Positions 16,381 to 25,843 of a stretch of DNA of 64,000 bases are shown here, piece after piece. A program made the translations under genes and the position numbers. The DNA comes from Hyphomicrobiales bacterium. Its GTDB lineage: Bacteria > Pseudomonadota > Alphaproteobacteria > Rhizobiales > Beijerinckiaceae. The notes below the pieces were generated by a model, which was given only the letters and a program-made list of their open reading frames with translations, was not told where the DNA came from and did not search any database. The stretch lies in assembly GCA_900470775.1 (NCBI GenBank), contig UCBZ01000012.1:1-64000 (forward strand), read 5' to 3'. Numbering within the stretch: the first letter of the stretch is position 1; the number at the start of each line of letters is the position of its first letter.

Positions 16381-18387
16381 TCAGGCTCTCGATCCGGCGA
16401 GCAGGCGGGTGCGCTCGTCCTCGGCTTGGACGACCTCCTCGGCCGGGATATGGAAGTCGCGGTGGTAGTTGAAGGTGTGGGTGATCGCGGTGACGAGGAT
16501 CGCCGCGAAGGAGGCCGCAGCCAGCCACCAGATATGCCAGATCAGCGCGAAGCCCATCGCCATCGAGAAGCCTGCGAGCACGATGCCGGTCGCGGTATTC
16601 CTGGGCATGTGGATCGGCTTGAAGCCGTCGAGCGGGCGGACATAGCCGCGCTTCTTCATGTCGGTCCAGGCGTCGTTGTCATGCACCACCGGGGTGAAGG
16701 CGAAGTTGTAGTCCGGCGGCGGTGAGGAGGTCGCCCATTCCAGCGTGCGCCCGTTCCAGGGATCGCCGGTGACGTCGCGCAATTCGTCGCGCTTCCAGAT
16801 GCTGTAGGCGATCTGCAGCAGGAAGCAGACGATGCCGAGCAGGATCAGGAAGGCGCCGAAACCGGCGATGACGAACCAGATCTGCAGCGACGGGTCGTCG
16901 AAGACGCGCATGCGCCGGGTCACGCCCATCAGGCCGAGGATGTAGAGCGGCATGAAGGCGAACCAGAAGCCGACCACCCAGAACCAGAAGGAGAACTTGC
17001 CGAGCAGCGGATGCAGCCGGAAGCCGAAGGCTTTCGGGAACCAGTAGATCATCCCTGCGAACAGCCCGTAGAGCACGCCGCCGATGATGACGTTGTGGAA
17101 ATGGGCGATCAGGAACAGGCTGTTGTGCAGCACGAAATCGGCAGGCGGCACGGCGAGGAGCACGCCGGTCATGCCGCCGATGACGAAGGTCAGCATGAAG
17201 GCGACGGTCCACATCATCGGCGCTTCGAAGCGGATGCGCCCGCGATACATCGTGAACAGCCAGTTGAAGATCTTCGCGCCCGTCGGGATCGAGATGATCA
17301 TCGTCGTGATCCCGAAGAACGAGTTCACGCTCGCGCCCGAGCCCATCGTGAAGAAGTGGTGCAGCCAGACGAGGTAGGACAGGATCGTAATGACGACCGT
17401 GGCATAGACCATCGAGGTGTAGCCGAAGAGCCGCTTGCCCGAGAAGGTCGAGGTCACCTCCGAGAAGATGCCGAAAGCCGGCAGGATCAGGATGTAGACC
17501 TCCGGATGGCCCCAGATCCAGATCAGGTTCACGTACATCATCGGGTTGCCGCCGAAGTCGTTCGTGAAGAAGTTGGTCCCGACATAGCGGTCGAGAGTCA
17601 GCAGCGCGAGCACCGCCGTCAGCACCGGGAAGGTCGCGACGATCAGGATGTTGGTGCACAGCGACGTCCAGGTGAAGACCGGCATCTTCATCAGGGTCAT
17701 GCCGGGGCAGCGCATCTTGATGATCGTGCAGACCAGGTTGATGCCGGACAGCGTCGTGCCGACGCCCGCCACCTGCAGCGCCCAGATATAGTAGTCGACG
17801 CCGGGATCGGGGCTGTAGGCGATGCCCGACAGCGGCGGATAGGCCAGCCACCCGGTGCGCGCGAACTCGCCAATGAACAGCGACATCATCACCAGCACGG
17901 CGCCGGCCGTCGTCATCCAGAACGAGAAATTGTTGAGAAAGGGGAAGGAGACGTCGCGCGCGCCGATCTGCAGCGGTACGACATAGTTCATCAGCCCCGT
18001 CACCAGCGGCATGGCGACGAAGAAGATCATGATCACGCCGTGCGCCGTGAAGATCTGGTCGTAGTGATGGGCGGTGAGATAACCCTCGGAGCCGTTGAAG
18101 GCCATCGCCTGCTGGATCCGCATCATGACGGCGTCGGCAAAGCCGCGCAGCAGCATGATCAGGCCCAGCACCATATACATGATGCCGATCTTCTTGTGAT
18201 CGACCGAGGTGAACCACTCGCGCCAGAGATAGCCCCAGAGCTTGAAATAGGTCAGGGCGCCGACGACGGCGATGCCGCCGAGCGCCACGACTGCAAAGGT
18301 CGCGATCAGGATCGGCTCATGGATCGGGATCGACTCGAGCGTGAGTCGTCCGAAGAGCATGGAATGGGGGGCGGAAGCGTCGGTCAC
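16381..18387 (-). CDS. cyoB: Cytochrome bo3 ubiquinol oxidase subunit I
   Basis: The 668-residue catalytic subunit, full length for CyoB. Haem and copper ligands are visible: the low-spin haem His in [15 protein letters not shown] (about 106), the CuB His and cross-linked Tyr in [12 protein letters not shown] (about 284-290), the His pair in WLHHFFTMG (about 334) and the haem ligands in [11 protein letters not shown] (about 420). It reduces oxygen to water with electrons from ubiquinol while pumping protons. It sits between cyoA and cyoC with 5-12-base gaps. Confidence 0.97.
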   Translation of the reverse strand: MTDASAPHSMLFGRLTLESIPIHEPILIATFAVVALGGIAVVGALTYFKLWGYLWREWFTSVDHKKIGIMYMVLGLIMLLRGFADAVMMRIQQAMAFNGSEGYLTAHHYDQIFTAHGVIMIFFVAMPLVTGLMNYVVPLQIGARDVSFPFLNNFSFWMTTAGAVLVMMSLFIGEFARTGWLAYPPLSGIAYSPDPGVDYYIWALQVAGVGTTLSGINLVCTIIKMRCPGMTLMKMPVFTWTSLCTNILIVATFPVLTAVLALLTLDRYVGTNFFTNDFGGNPMMYVNLIWIWGHPEVYILILPAFGIFSEVTSTFSGKRLFGYTSMVYATVVITILSYLVWLHHFFTMGSGASVNSFFGITTMIISIPTGAKIFNWLFTMYRGRIRFEAPMMWTVAFMLTFVIGGMTGVLLAVPPADFVLHNSLFLIAHFHNVIIGGVLYGLFAGMIYWFPKAFGFRLHPLLGKFSFWFWVVGFWFAFMPLYILGLMGVTRRMRVFDDPSLQIWFVIAGFGAFLILLGIVCFLLQIAYSIWKRDELRDVTGDPWNGRTLEWATSSPPPDYNFAFTPVVHDNDAWTDMKKRGYVRPLDGFKPIHMPRNTATGIVLAGFSMAMGFALIWHIWWLAAASFAAILVTAITHTFNYHRDFHIPAEEVVQAEDERTRLLAGSRA

Positions 18388-18399
18388 GGGAAGCTCGCT

Positions 18400-19578
18400 T
18401 CAGGAATTGGACGGCCGGGCCAGGCTCAGCAGCTCGGAGAAACTCTGCGGCCGGCGCGGCGTAAGGGCGGGAAGCGGCAGGCCGAGGCCGCGCATTGGGG
18501 TGAGGTCGCGCGGCGTCGTGTCGGCCGGCACCTGGGCCATCATGGCCCTGGCTTCCTCGATCGAGCAGATCGAGGCGACATAGGCAGGCTGCGCGCCGAA
18601 GGGCGCCTCGCCGCCACGGCGGGTGTATTTGTCATAGGCGAGCGGCAGCGTGGTGTGGATGCCGGCCAGCCCGAGGCCGCCCTTCGCGTCCAGCGCCATC
18701 ATCTCGCTCATGCACATCTTGCCGGGCTGGACGCAGAGATTGCGGATCGCGTCGAACAGCTTCGGTTCGGTCGCGGCGAAGCGCTTCACCGCGACGTTCT
18801 CACTTGGCCGTTCCAGTTCGAGATAGGCTGCACGGTCGAGCGTGCCGCCGGCGTCTTTCGCCTTGGCGACCCAGCCCTCGAAGTCGCCCTCGGAGAGACC
18901 GAAGAAGCCGAAACGCATTCCGGAGAAGCCGGCGCCGCTGTAATTGGCGGAGAAGCCCTGATAGCGGCCCGCCTTGTTGATCACGGCGTGAAGCCGCGTC
19001 TGCATCGCCGGCATCGCGTAGATCTGGCCGGCCAGCGCGGGAATGTAGAAGGAGTTCATCACGGAGGACGAGGTAATGCGGAAATGGATCGGCCGGTCGA
19101 CCGGCGCGGCGAGCTCGTTGACCGTGGCGATGCCCTGTTCGGGGTAGATGAACAGCCATTTCCAGTCGAGCGCGACGACCTCCACCTCGAGCGGCCTGGC
19201 CGCTGCCGGAACCGGCTTGCCCGCCGCGATCCGGTCGAGCTTGCGATAGGGGTCGAGCAGATGCGTGCCCATCCAGGTCAGGGCGCCCAGGCAGATGATG
19301 ATCAGCAGCGGCGCGGCCCAGATGATGAGTTCGAGCCCGGTCGAGTGGTCCCAGTCCGGCTCGTAGGTCGCCTGCTTGTTGGAGGCGCGGTAGCGCCAGG
19401 CGAAGAACACGGTCAGCGCCATCACCGGCACGATGATGATCAGCATCAGCACGGTCGAGATCACGACGAGGTCGCGCTGCTGAGCCGCGACGTCGCCGGC
19501 CGGCGACATCACGACGAGGTTGCAGCCGCCCAGCAGGGCGAGCATCGGGATCAGGGCGGCGAGTCGCAGACGGTTCAA
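18400..19578 (-). CDS. cyoA: Cytochrome bo3 ubiquinol oxidase subunit II (lipoprotein)
   Basis: A subunit of about 392 residues. The lipoprotein signal ends LALLGGC and is followed by two transmembrane segments and a cupredoxin-like domain (TSSSVMNSFYIPALAGQIYAMP, split). The CuA cysteines of cytochrome c oxidases are absent (NYSGAGFSGMRFGF at that position), which identifies a quinol oxidase. The C-terminus has the CyoA extension with three cysteines. Start: no ATG fits; a TTG at 19578 has AAAGG about eight bases upstream and gives MNRLRLAAL, a good signal n-region. An in-frame TTG at 19596 is the alternative. First gene of the operon, about 180 bases from the divergent MFS gene. Confidence 0.93.
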   Translation of the reverse strand: MNRLRLAALIPMLALLGGCNLVVMSPAGDVAAQQRDLVVISTVLMLIIIVPVMALTVFFAWRYRASNKQATYEPDWDHSTGLELIIWAAPLLIIICLGALTWMGTHLLDPYRKLDRIAAGKPVPAAARPLEVEVVALDWKWLFIYPEQGIATVNELAAPVDRPIHFRITSSSVMNSFYIPALAGQIYAMPAMQTRLHAVINKAGRYQGFSANYSGAGFSGMRFGFFGLSEGDFEGWVAKAKDAGGTLDRAAYLELERPSENVAVKRFAATEPKLFDAIRNLCVQPGKMCMSEMMALDAKGGLGLAGIHTTLPLAYDKYTRRGGEAPFGAQPAYVASICSIEEARAMMAQVPADTTPRDLTPMRGLGLPLPALTPRRPQSFSELLSLARPSNS

Positions 19579-19755
19579 AGCATCGACCTTTCGCAAGGCA
19601 ATGAAGGCAAGACCGCTAGCTGCACTGCAGCGAAGGTGACATTGGACAATTTGCCCAATGCCGCCCTTCCGTTCGATAATGCACTAGCAGGGCCTTCGCG
19701 GCAAAACGCTATGGTGCCGCCTGCCTGACAAACCACGCGCGAGGGGTGCAGCTCA

Positions 19756-21135
19756 ATGGCCCACATGCCCACGACGCAGATGCCCGAGACGCAGATGCCG
19801 AAATCGCAGAGGCCCAAGACGGCGGAACGCGATTCAAGCCATCTCAGCGAGAGCCAGGGCGCGGTGAATCCCGGCGAGATGGCGATCGGCGTCATCATCG
19901 GCCGCACCTCGGAGTTCTTCGACTTCTTCGTCTACGCCATCGCCTCGGTCATCGTTTTCCCGAAGCTGGTCTTCTCCTTCACCGATCCGCTGACCGGCAC
20001 GCTCTACTCCTTCGCCATCTTTGCGCTCGCTTTCATCGCCCGGCCCTTCGGAACCGCGATCTTCACCGCGATCGACCGTCGCACCGGCAAGAGCGCCAAG
20101 CTCACGCTGGCGCTGTTCCTGCTGGGCATCTCCACCTGCTCGATCGGCTTCCTGCCGGGCTATGAGCGCATCGGCGCGGCCTCGATCTGGCTCTTGGCGC
20201 TGGCGCGCATCGGGCAGGGCATCGCGCTCGGCGGCACCTGGGACGGGCTGGCCTCGCTGCTCGCCATGAATGCGCCGCAGCGCCATCGCGGCTGGTATGC
20301 GATGATCCCGCAGCTCGGCGCACCCTTCGGCCTGATCGTCGCCAGCGGGCTCTTCGCCTTCTTCGTCGGAAACCTCTCGGCCGAGGATTTCTTCGATTGG
20401 GGCTGGCGCTACCCGTTCTTCGTCGCCTTCGCGATCAACGTCGTGGCGCTGTTTGCCCGGCTGCGCATGGTGGTGACGCCGGACTACCAGAAGCTGTTCG
20501 AGACGCGCGAGCTGCAGCCAGCCAGGATCATCGACACGTTGCGTGCCGAGGGGCAGCATGTCGTGATCGGCGCCTTCGCGCCGCTGGCGAGCTTCGCCAT
20601 GTTCCACATGGTCACGGTGTTTCCGCTCTCCTGGGTCTATCTGTTCACGAAGGAAGGGCCGGCGCGCTTCCTCGTCATCGAGGTCGTCGGCGCGGTCTTC
20701 GGCGCGATCGCGATCGTCGCCTCCGGCATGATCGCCGACCGCATCGGCCGGCGCGCACTGCTGGGTGGCTGCGCCATCGCCATCGCCGTCTTCAGCGGCT
20801 TCGCCCCGCAGCTCCTCGATGGCGGGTTCGTCGGCGAGATGGTCTTCATGATCGGCGGCTTCATCCTGCTCGGCCTGTCCTTCGGGCAGTCCTCGGGCTC
20901 GGTCGCCTCGGCCTTTTCGCCGACATATCGCTATACCGGCTCGGCGCTAACCTCCGATCTCGCCTGGCTCTTCGGCGCCGGCTTTGCGCCGCTCGCGGCG
21001 CTGGTGCTGTCGTCAAAATTCGGCCTGATCTCGGCCGGCGCCTATCTGCTGTCTGGCGCGGTCGGCACGCTGCTCGCGCTGCGGCTGAACCGGCAATGGG
21101 AGATACGCAAGGTCGAGGAAGAGCTGCGCGGCTGA
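19756..21135 (+). CDS. MFS transporter, metabolite:H+ symporter (MHS) type
   Basis: A 459-residue carrier with 12 predicted membrane segments. The MHS-type loop after helix 2 is seen as FIARPFGTAIFTAIDRRTG, and GMIADRIGRR is the matching loop in the second half. The GRTSEFFDFFVYAIAS opening is typical of the citrate/proline-betaine/shikimate symporter branch. The N-terminus before the first helix is unusual, with a three-fold MPxTQMP-like repeat over residues 4-18. The substrate is probably a carboxylate or betaine. It is divergent from cyoA and has no operon partner. Confidence 0.85.
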   Translation: MAHMPTTQMPETQMPKSQRPKTAERDSSHLSESQGAVNPGEMAIGVIIGRTSEFFDFFVYAIASVIVFPKLVFSFTDPLTGTLYSFAIFALAFIARPFGTAIFTAIDRRTGKSAKLTLALFLLGISTCSIGFLPGYERIGAASIWLLALARIGQGIALGGTWDGLASLLAMNAPQRHRGWYAMIPQLGAPFGLIVASGLFAFFVGNLSAEDFFDWGWRYPFFVAFAINVVALFARLRMVVTPDYQKLFETRELQPARIIDTLRAEGQHVVIGAFAPLASFAMFHMVTVFPLSWVYLFTKEGPARFLVIEVVGAVFGAIAIVASGMIADRIGRRALLGGCAIAIAVFSGFAPQLLDGGFVGEMVFMIGGFILLGLSFGQSSGSVASAFSPTYRYTGSALTSDLAWLFGAGFAPLAALVLSSKFGLISAGAYLLSGAVGTLLALRLNRQWEIRKVEEELRG

Positions 21136-21191
21136 GGCCTCCATCGGGAAGAGCCTTGGTGACGCCGATCAACCCGCGCGCGGCGCTGCCT

Positions 21192-21413
21192 CTACAGAAA
21201 CTGGAAAATCGTGTCAGGCCCGATCTGATAGAGATCGATCTCGGAATCGCTCAGCCGGCGCTGGAGCTTGAAGGTTGGCTCCGGCAAAAGACCAAGATGC
21301 CCGGTCAAGGCCTCGATCGCCGCCTCGCCCGTTTCGGCGGCAACATGGAATATCCGATGAGAGCCGTCGGATGGGGACGTTACCTCGATCTGGAATGCTC
21401 TGAGGTCAGTCAT
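21192..21413 (-). CDS. Small hypothetical protein
   Basis: A 73-residue acidic protein starting MTDLRAFQIEVTSPSDGSHR and ending in TIFQFL. No signal peptide or membrane segment is visible, and no family is recognised. The alternation of short beta-like strands (FQIEVTS, HRIFHVAA) with one helix (ETGEAAIEALTGHLG) suggests a small folded domain. It lies between the convergent MFS gene and the MlaD-like gene on its own strand. The start at 21413 is the ATG nearest a conserved-looking opening; a longer frame to 21458 exists. Confidence 0.55.
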   Translation of the reverse strand: MTDLRAFQIEVTSPSDGSHRIFHVAAETGEAAIEALTGHLGLLPEPTFKLQRRLSDSEIDLYQIGPDTIFQFL

Positions 21414-21490
21414 GGACGTCCGGCTCCGCTGCCCACCGGCGGTAGCATGCCTGTCCATCTCCAGCCATGCCGACAGCCATCGCCCGGCAC

Positions 21491-22621
21491 TTAGCGCGAT
21501 CCACTGTATGGTGGCAGCTGCGGTTTACTGCCGAAGATCAAGCTCTGCGGGTCCCGTTCGACATCGCGCAAGGTGCGGCTCACGCCCGTGAGCGCGCGCC
21601 GGCCGGTGGTCGTCAGGGTTTCGATGTTACGCAGCCCCACGCTCGTGAAGCGGCTGATTTCGGCGGTGATCTCGGCTGTGCGTTTGTCGAGGGTGTCGGC
21701 CAGCACGCGGAGCGACTTCGCGACCTCGCTGACATCGTCGAAGGCGCTGCGGCCGTCCTGTCCGGCGGCCTTGTTCAGGAAGGCTTGCGCACCGATCAGC
21801 ACGCCTTCCACCTGATCGGCCGCCCTGTTGAGCTTTTCCGCGCTCGAGGTGACATCCTTCACGGCTTTGCTGACATCGCCACCGCCGAGCACCCCGGTGA
21901 ACCGCTCGACGTCGTCGATGACTGAGACGATGTTCTTTTGATCGATCGAGCGGATGGTCTGCGTGAGCTGCTCACTGAACGCGCCCAGCTTTTCCGTAAC
22001 CGGGGCGATGAAGTCGGCGACTGCACCAATGCTCTGCATCAGTTTTTCGACGCTGCCTGAACGGTCGCTGAGTCCGGCCGAAAATGTCTCCACCTTCCTG
22101 ATGGTGTCGCCGATCGCGCCGGCATTGGCCTTGATCGCGCTCTCGATGCCGCCGAGCGCCTCGTCGGTCCGTTTGGCGACTGTGCGCACGGTCTCGAGGA
22201 TGCTTTCGGAGGGTTCGGCGATGATGGTTGGAAGCGATTGACCCGGCAGCGCGGTCAGGACCCGAGAGTCCGGGTCACCACCGAGAAGCTGGACGGCGAC
22301 GACACCCGCCAGGCCCTGCGCCTCGATGCGGGCGCGGGTATCGACGCGCAACGGCGTCGTCCGGTCGACCCTCATCACGGCATGGATCTGGCGTGGATCA
22401 TCAGGCTGCAGGTTGATCTCCGTCACCTCGCCGACGCGCAGGCCGTTAAAAAGCACGCTGGAGCCCCGCCCGAGGCCCGACACCTTGTCGTTGAAGACGA
22501 GTCGGACATCCGCCTTTCTGTCGCCGCCGCCGCTGCTGAACCAGTAAGCGAAGCCGAAGAGCGCAGCCAGAATTGCGAGCGTGAACAGTCCGACCAGCGC
22601 ATGACTAGCTCGCGATTCCAT
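21491..22621 (-). CDS. MlaD/MCE family lipid-transport protein
   Basis: A 376-residue protein with one N-terminal membrane anchor (LVGLFTLAILAALFGFAYWF), a single MCE domain (about 40-115: SGLGRGSSVLFNGLRVGEV, then GLAGVVAVQLLGG) and a long helical C-terminal tail rich in Lys/Asp/Ser heptads. MCE proteins form hexameric rings that carry phospholipids across the periplasm. The usual permease (MlaE) and ATPase (MlaF) genes are not next to it, so the subunit must work with partners encoded elsewhere. The ATG at 22621 is followed by ESRASHALVG, the expected cytoplasmic stub. Confidence 0.9.
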   Translation of the reverse strand: MESRASHALVGLFTLAILAALFGFAYWFSSGGGDRKADVRLVFNDKVSGLGRGSSVLFNGLRVGEVTEINLQPDDPRQIHAVMRVDRTTPLRVDTRARIEAQGLAGVVAVQLLGGDPDSRVLTALPGQSLPTIIAEPSESILETVRTVAKRTDEALGGIESAIKANAGAIGDTIRKVETFSAGLSDRSGSVEKLMQSIGAVADFIAPVTEKLGAFSEQLTQTIRSIDQKNIVSVIDDVERFTGVLGGGDVSKAVKDVTSSAEKLNRAADQVEGVLIGAQAFLNKAAGQDGRSAFDDVSEVAKSLRVLADTLDKRTAEITAEISRFTSVGLRNIETLTTTGRRALTGVSRTLRDVERDPQSLIFGSKPQLPPYSGSR

Positions 22622-22882
22622 TGCCAGGAGTGCCTCCAAGGCTCACTTGTCCGGCGGCGCGCCGCGCCGCAGCGGGTATAGGTATCACAGAGCGCTGCCG
22701 CGGATCATCGCCGATCCGTGAGGGTAAGAATTGCGCACGCGGAGTAATTGCGGTGTTCTCGATACGACATCTGGCAGGAGTGGCCGGCGCGATGGCGTTC
22801 TGTTGTTGCCAGGAAGACCATAGGCCGCGGCCGCAAGCTCGGCACTACCAGCAAAATCAGCTTCATCATGAAAGAGATGCGG

Positions 22883-22957
22883 TGGTGGGCGACACAGGGA
22901 TCGAACCTGTGACCACTCCCGTGTGAAGGGAGTGCTCTACCGCTGAGCTAGTCGCCC
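22883..22957 (-). tRNA. tRNA-Val (anticodon CAC)
   Basis: A complete cloverleaf on the minus strand: acceptor stem GGGCGAC / GTCGCCC, D-arm with AGCTCAGCGGTAGAGC, anticodon arm CTCCC-TTCACAC-GGGAG, and T-arm CACAG-GTTCGATC-CCTGTG. The 7-base anticodon loop TTCACAC gives anticodon CAC, so valine (GUG). The 3' CCA is encoded (positions 22883-22885). The gene stands alone between the MlaD-like gene and gph. Confidence 0.97.
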
Positions 22958-22994
22958 GCACCGGCGCTTCTCCTAGTCGCAGCGCGCCATGGCG

Positions 22995-23723
22995 TCAAGA
23001 ATGCGCCGCGACCTTGCGCGCGATCCCGCTGGCGGTCTCGCTGCCGATCTTGCCGCCCAGGATCTGGCGCACGGCCTCGGGCAGGGCGTCGAAATGCTGG
23101 ATGATCAGGTCCGGCGCCAGCGTCTCGATGGCGACGTCGGTATAGCCGAAGGGCACGCAGATCGTGGGGATGCCGGCGGCGCGCGCCGTCGCGATGTCGG
23201 TGCGCGAATCGCCGATCATCACGGCCCGCGCCGGATCGGCTCCGGCCGCCTCGATCGTCAGGGTCAGGTGCCGAGGGTCGGGCTTGTGGAAGGGAAAGCT
23301 GTCGCGCCCGGCCACCGCCGCGAAGCGCTGCGAGATGCCGAAATGGTCGAGGATCAGCCTTGTGTGCAGGATCGGCTTGTTGGTGCAGACGGCGAGCGCA
23401 TAGCCCTCGGTCGCGAGCGCATCGAGCGCGTCCAGAACGCCCTCGAACAGATGGCTATGGGAGGCGACATCCTCGGCATAGATCAGCAGGAAATCGTCGA
23501 ACAGCCGCTCCAGCGTCTCCTCGTCGAGCGGCTTGCCCGAGACGCGGAAGCCGCGCTCGATCAGGGCGCGTGCGCCGGCTCCGACCAGCTCGCGGGCGCG
23601 CTCCAGCGGCAGCGCCGGCAGGCCCTCGCGCTCCAGGATGACGTTCAGCGTGCGCATGATGTCGGGCGCCGTCTCGGCGAGCGTGCCGTCGAGATCGAAG
23701 ACAACGATGGGGGGCGGGCTCAT
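22995..23723 (-). CDS. gph: Phosphoglycolate phosphatase (HAD superfamily)
   Basis: A 242-residue HAD hydrolase. The nucleophile motif DLDGTLAETAPD (8-19), motif II VCTNKP, the motif III Lys in HKPDPRHL and motif IV GDSRTDIATARAAG are all present. The cap region DIMRTLNVILEREGLPALP matches Gph-type enzymes, which remove 2-phosphoglycolate. The length is standard for alphaproteobacteria. The start ATG at 23723 has an AAGAGCCGCAG upstream stretch. It is divergent from a small secreted-protein gene. Confidence 0.9.
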   Translation of the reverse strand: MSPPPIVVFDLDGTLAETAPDIMRTLNVILEREGLPALPLERARELVGAGARALIERGFRVSGKPLDEETLERLFDDFLLIYAEDVASHSHLFEGVLDALDALATEGYALAVCTNKPILHTRLILDHFGISQRFAAVAGRDSFPFHKPDPRHLTLTIEAAGADPARAVMIGDSRTDIATARAAGIPTICVPFGYTDVAIETLAPDLIIQHFDALPEAVRQILGGKIGSETASGIARKVAAHS

Positions 23724-23858
23724 CTGCGGCTCTTTCGTGGCGCGGCGGCTGCCTGCTTAAAGGCGGCATCGCCCGGCTTGGCAAGCCCGGCGAAGCCGTC
23801 ATCCTGTGCTCCGGCAATGATGCTATCGTGCCGCCGATTCGCGAAAAGGACCATTGCG

Positions 23859-24230
23859 GTGTCGACATCTCCTGGACGATTGCTGGCCCTGGCTGCGGGC
23901 GGATGGCTGGCCCTGGGTGGGGCTGCCCTGGCCGCGCCCTTCGAATTCGCGCCCGCGCCGCAGACCGACCTGAACCGGGTCTATCGCATCGACAAGGCCA
24001 CGGGCGAGGTCGCCGCTTGCCAATTCCAGCTCAAGGAGGGCGGCGTTGGCGTCACCGTCTGCTTCCCTCCGGGGGAGGGGGCCGGCCCGCAGGCGCCCAG
24101 CGACTACACGCTGATGCCCTCCCGCCACGAGCGTGAGGGCGGCATCTTCCGGGTCAATATCCGCACCGGCGAGATGAGCATCTGCTACGTCTTCGACGAC
24201 AAGACGGTGTGCACGACCCAGGCAAAATAG
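23859..24230 (+). CDS. Small secreted hypothetical protein with an internal repeat
   Basis: A 123-residue protein. The GTG start at 23859 is supported by AAAGGA about eight bases upstream and opens a signal peptide (RLLALAAGGWLALGGAALA). The mature part holds two related units: VYRIDKATGEVAACQF (about 43-58) and IFRVNIRTGEMSICYV (about 97-112), each a strand, a TGE turn and a cysteine. This looks like two blades of a small beta-structure joined by a disulphide. No named family is recognised. It is followed at about 160 bases by gabD on the same strand. Confidence 0.72.
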   Translation: MSTSPGRLLALAAGGWLALGGAALAAPFEFAPAPQTDLNRVYRIDKATGEVAACQFQLKEGGVGVTVCFPPGEGAGPQAPSDYTLMPSRHEREGGIFRVNIRTGEMSICYVFDDKTVCTTQAK

Positions 24231-24391
24231 CCCGCCGGAATAATCCGCCGCCGGGGCGGGTCAAAAGCGCAGGACCTATTGCTGTTATGCGCCGCCGGCC
24301 GGTCGTCAGTGCCGACGCCGGCATGCTAGAGCAGGCACGCCTTCATCCTTATCGCGTTCGAGTTCTTCCCTTCGCATCCTTGAGGCCCGCC

Positions 24392-25843
24392 ATGCTCAAG
24401 CTCAACGATCCGTCCCTTCTTCGTTCGCAGTGCCATGTCGACGGCGCCTGGATCGGCGAGGGCGTCGATGCGGTCGACAATCCCGCCACCGGTGAGGTGC
24501 TGGCCAAGGTGCCGCGCTTCGGCGCCGATGAGGCCACAGCGGCTGTCGAGGCCGCCTCGCGCGCCTTCAAGCCTTGGGCCAAGAAGTCCGCCAAGGAGCG
24601 TTCCGTCATCCTGCGCAAATGGTTCGACCTGATCATGGCCAACCAGGAGGACCTCGCCCAGATCATGACCGCCGAGCAGGGCAAGCCGCTCACCGAGGCG
24701 CGCGGCGAAGTCGCTTATGCCGCCTCCTTCGTCGAGTTCTACGCCGAGGAAGCCAAGCGCATCTATGGCGAGACGATTCCCTCACCCTTTCCGAATTCGC
24801 GCATCATCATCCAGAAGCAGCCCGTCGGCGTCTGCGCCGCGATCACGCCGTGGAATTTCCCGGCTGCGATGATCACGCGCAAATGCGCGCCGGGGCTGGC
24901 AGCCGGGTGCACCTTTGTCGTCAAGCCTGCGCCCGACACCCCGCTGACGGCGCTTGCCCTGATCGAACTCGCCATCCGCGCCGGCTTCCCGAAGGGTGTG
25001 CTGAACATCGTCACCGGCGATGCTGTCGCGATCGGCAAGGTCATGACCAGCCATCCGGCGGTGCGCTTCATCGGCTTCACCGGCTCGACCCCGGTCGGCA
25101 AGCTGCTGATGCAGCAGGCCGCCTCGACCGTGAAGAAGGTTGGGCTCGAACTCGGGGGCAACGCCCCCTTCATCGTCTTCGACGACGCCGATGTCGATGC
25201 CGCCGTCCAGGGTGCCATCGCGGCCAAGTTCCGCAACATGGGCCAGACCTGCGTCTGCACCAACCGCCTCTTCGTGCAGGACGGTATCCATGACGAGTTC
25301 GTCGCGAAATTCGCCGGCGAGGTCGCCAAGATGAAGGTCGGCAACGGCACGGAGGTCGGGGTCGTGCAGGGGCCGCTGATCAACGAGAAGGCGGTCGAAA
25401 AGGTCGAGCGCCATGTCGCCGACGCGGTCGCCAATGGCGCCAAGGTGATGGTCGGCGGCAAGCGCCATGCGCTCGGCCGCACCTTTTACGAGCCGACCGT
25501 GATCTCGGGCGTGACCACCAGGATGCTGGTGACGAACGAGGAGACGTTCGGTCCGGTCGCGCCGGTCTACCGCTTCAAGACCGAGGACGAGGTCGTCGCC
25601 ATGGCCAACGACACGCCCTTCGGGCTCGCGGCTTATTTCTACTCGAAGAATCTCGGCCGCGCCTTCCGCGTCGCCGAGGAACTCGAATACGGCATGGTCG
25701 GCATCAATTCGGCGATGCTCGGCACTGAGGTGGCGCCCTTCGGCGGCGTCAAGGAATCCGGCCTCGGCCGCGAGGGTTCGCTCCACGGCATGGATGAGTT
25801 CGTCGAGATCAAGTATATGCTGATGGGCGGGCTTGGCGCGTGA
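24392..25843 (+). CDS. gabD: NAD(P)-dependent succinate-semialdehyde dehydrogenase
   Basis: A 483-residue aldehyde dehydrogenase of the GabD group. Visible: [44 protein letters not shown], the active-site Glu in [16 protein letters not shown] (about 255) and the catalytic Cys in GQTCVCTNR (about 288-290), the CVC arrangement typical of succinate-semialdehyde dehydrogenases. It converts succinate semialdehyde to succinate in GABA breakdown. It overlaps rpiA by four bases (GTGA) and so is co-translated with it, an unexpected pairing with no direct pathway link. Confidence 0.92.
   Translation: MLKLNDPSLLRSQCHVDGAWIGEGVDAVDNPATGEVLAKVPRFGADEATAAVEAASRAFKPWAKKSAKERSVILRKWFDLIMANQEDLAQIMTAEQGKPLTEARGEVAYAASFVEFYAEEAKRIYGETIPSPFPNSRIIIQKQPVGVCAAITPWNFPAAMITRKCAPGLAAGCTFVVKPAPDTPLTALALIELAIRAGFPKGVLNIVTGDAVAIGKVMTSHPAVRFIGFTGSTPVGKLLMQQAASTVKKVGLELGGNAPFIVFDDADVDAAVQGAIAAKFRNMGQTCVCTNRLFVQDGIHDEFVAKFAGEVAKMKVGNGTEVGVVQGPLINEKAVEKVERHVADAVANGAKVMVGGKRHALGRTFYEPTVISGVTTRMLVTNEETFGPVAPVYRFKTEDEVVAMANDTPFGLAAYFYSKNLGRAFRVAEELEYGMVGINSAMLGTEVAPFGGVKESGLGREGSLHGMDEFVEIKYMLMGGLGA

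Noticed and set aside
17011-19728. A 905-codon plus-strand open frame opposite cyoB and cyoA
   Set aside because: It is a typical GC-rich antisense shadow: Arg/His/Asp-rich with no domain, covering two certain genes on the other strand.
22883-22957. tRNA-Val as an integration site
   Set aside because: No duplicated 3' tRNA end or integrase gene is visible nearby.
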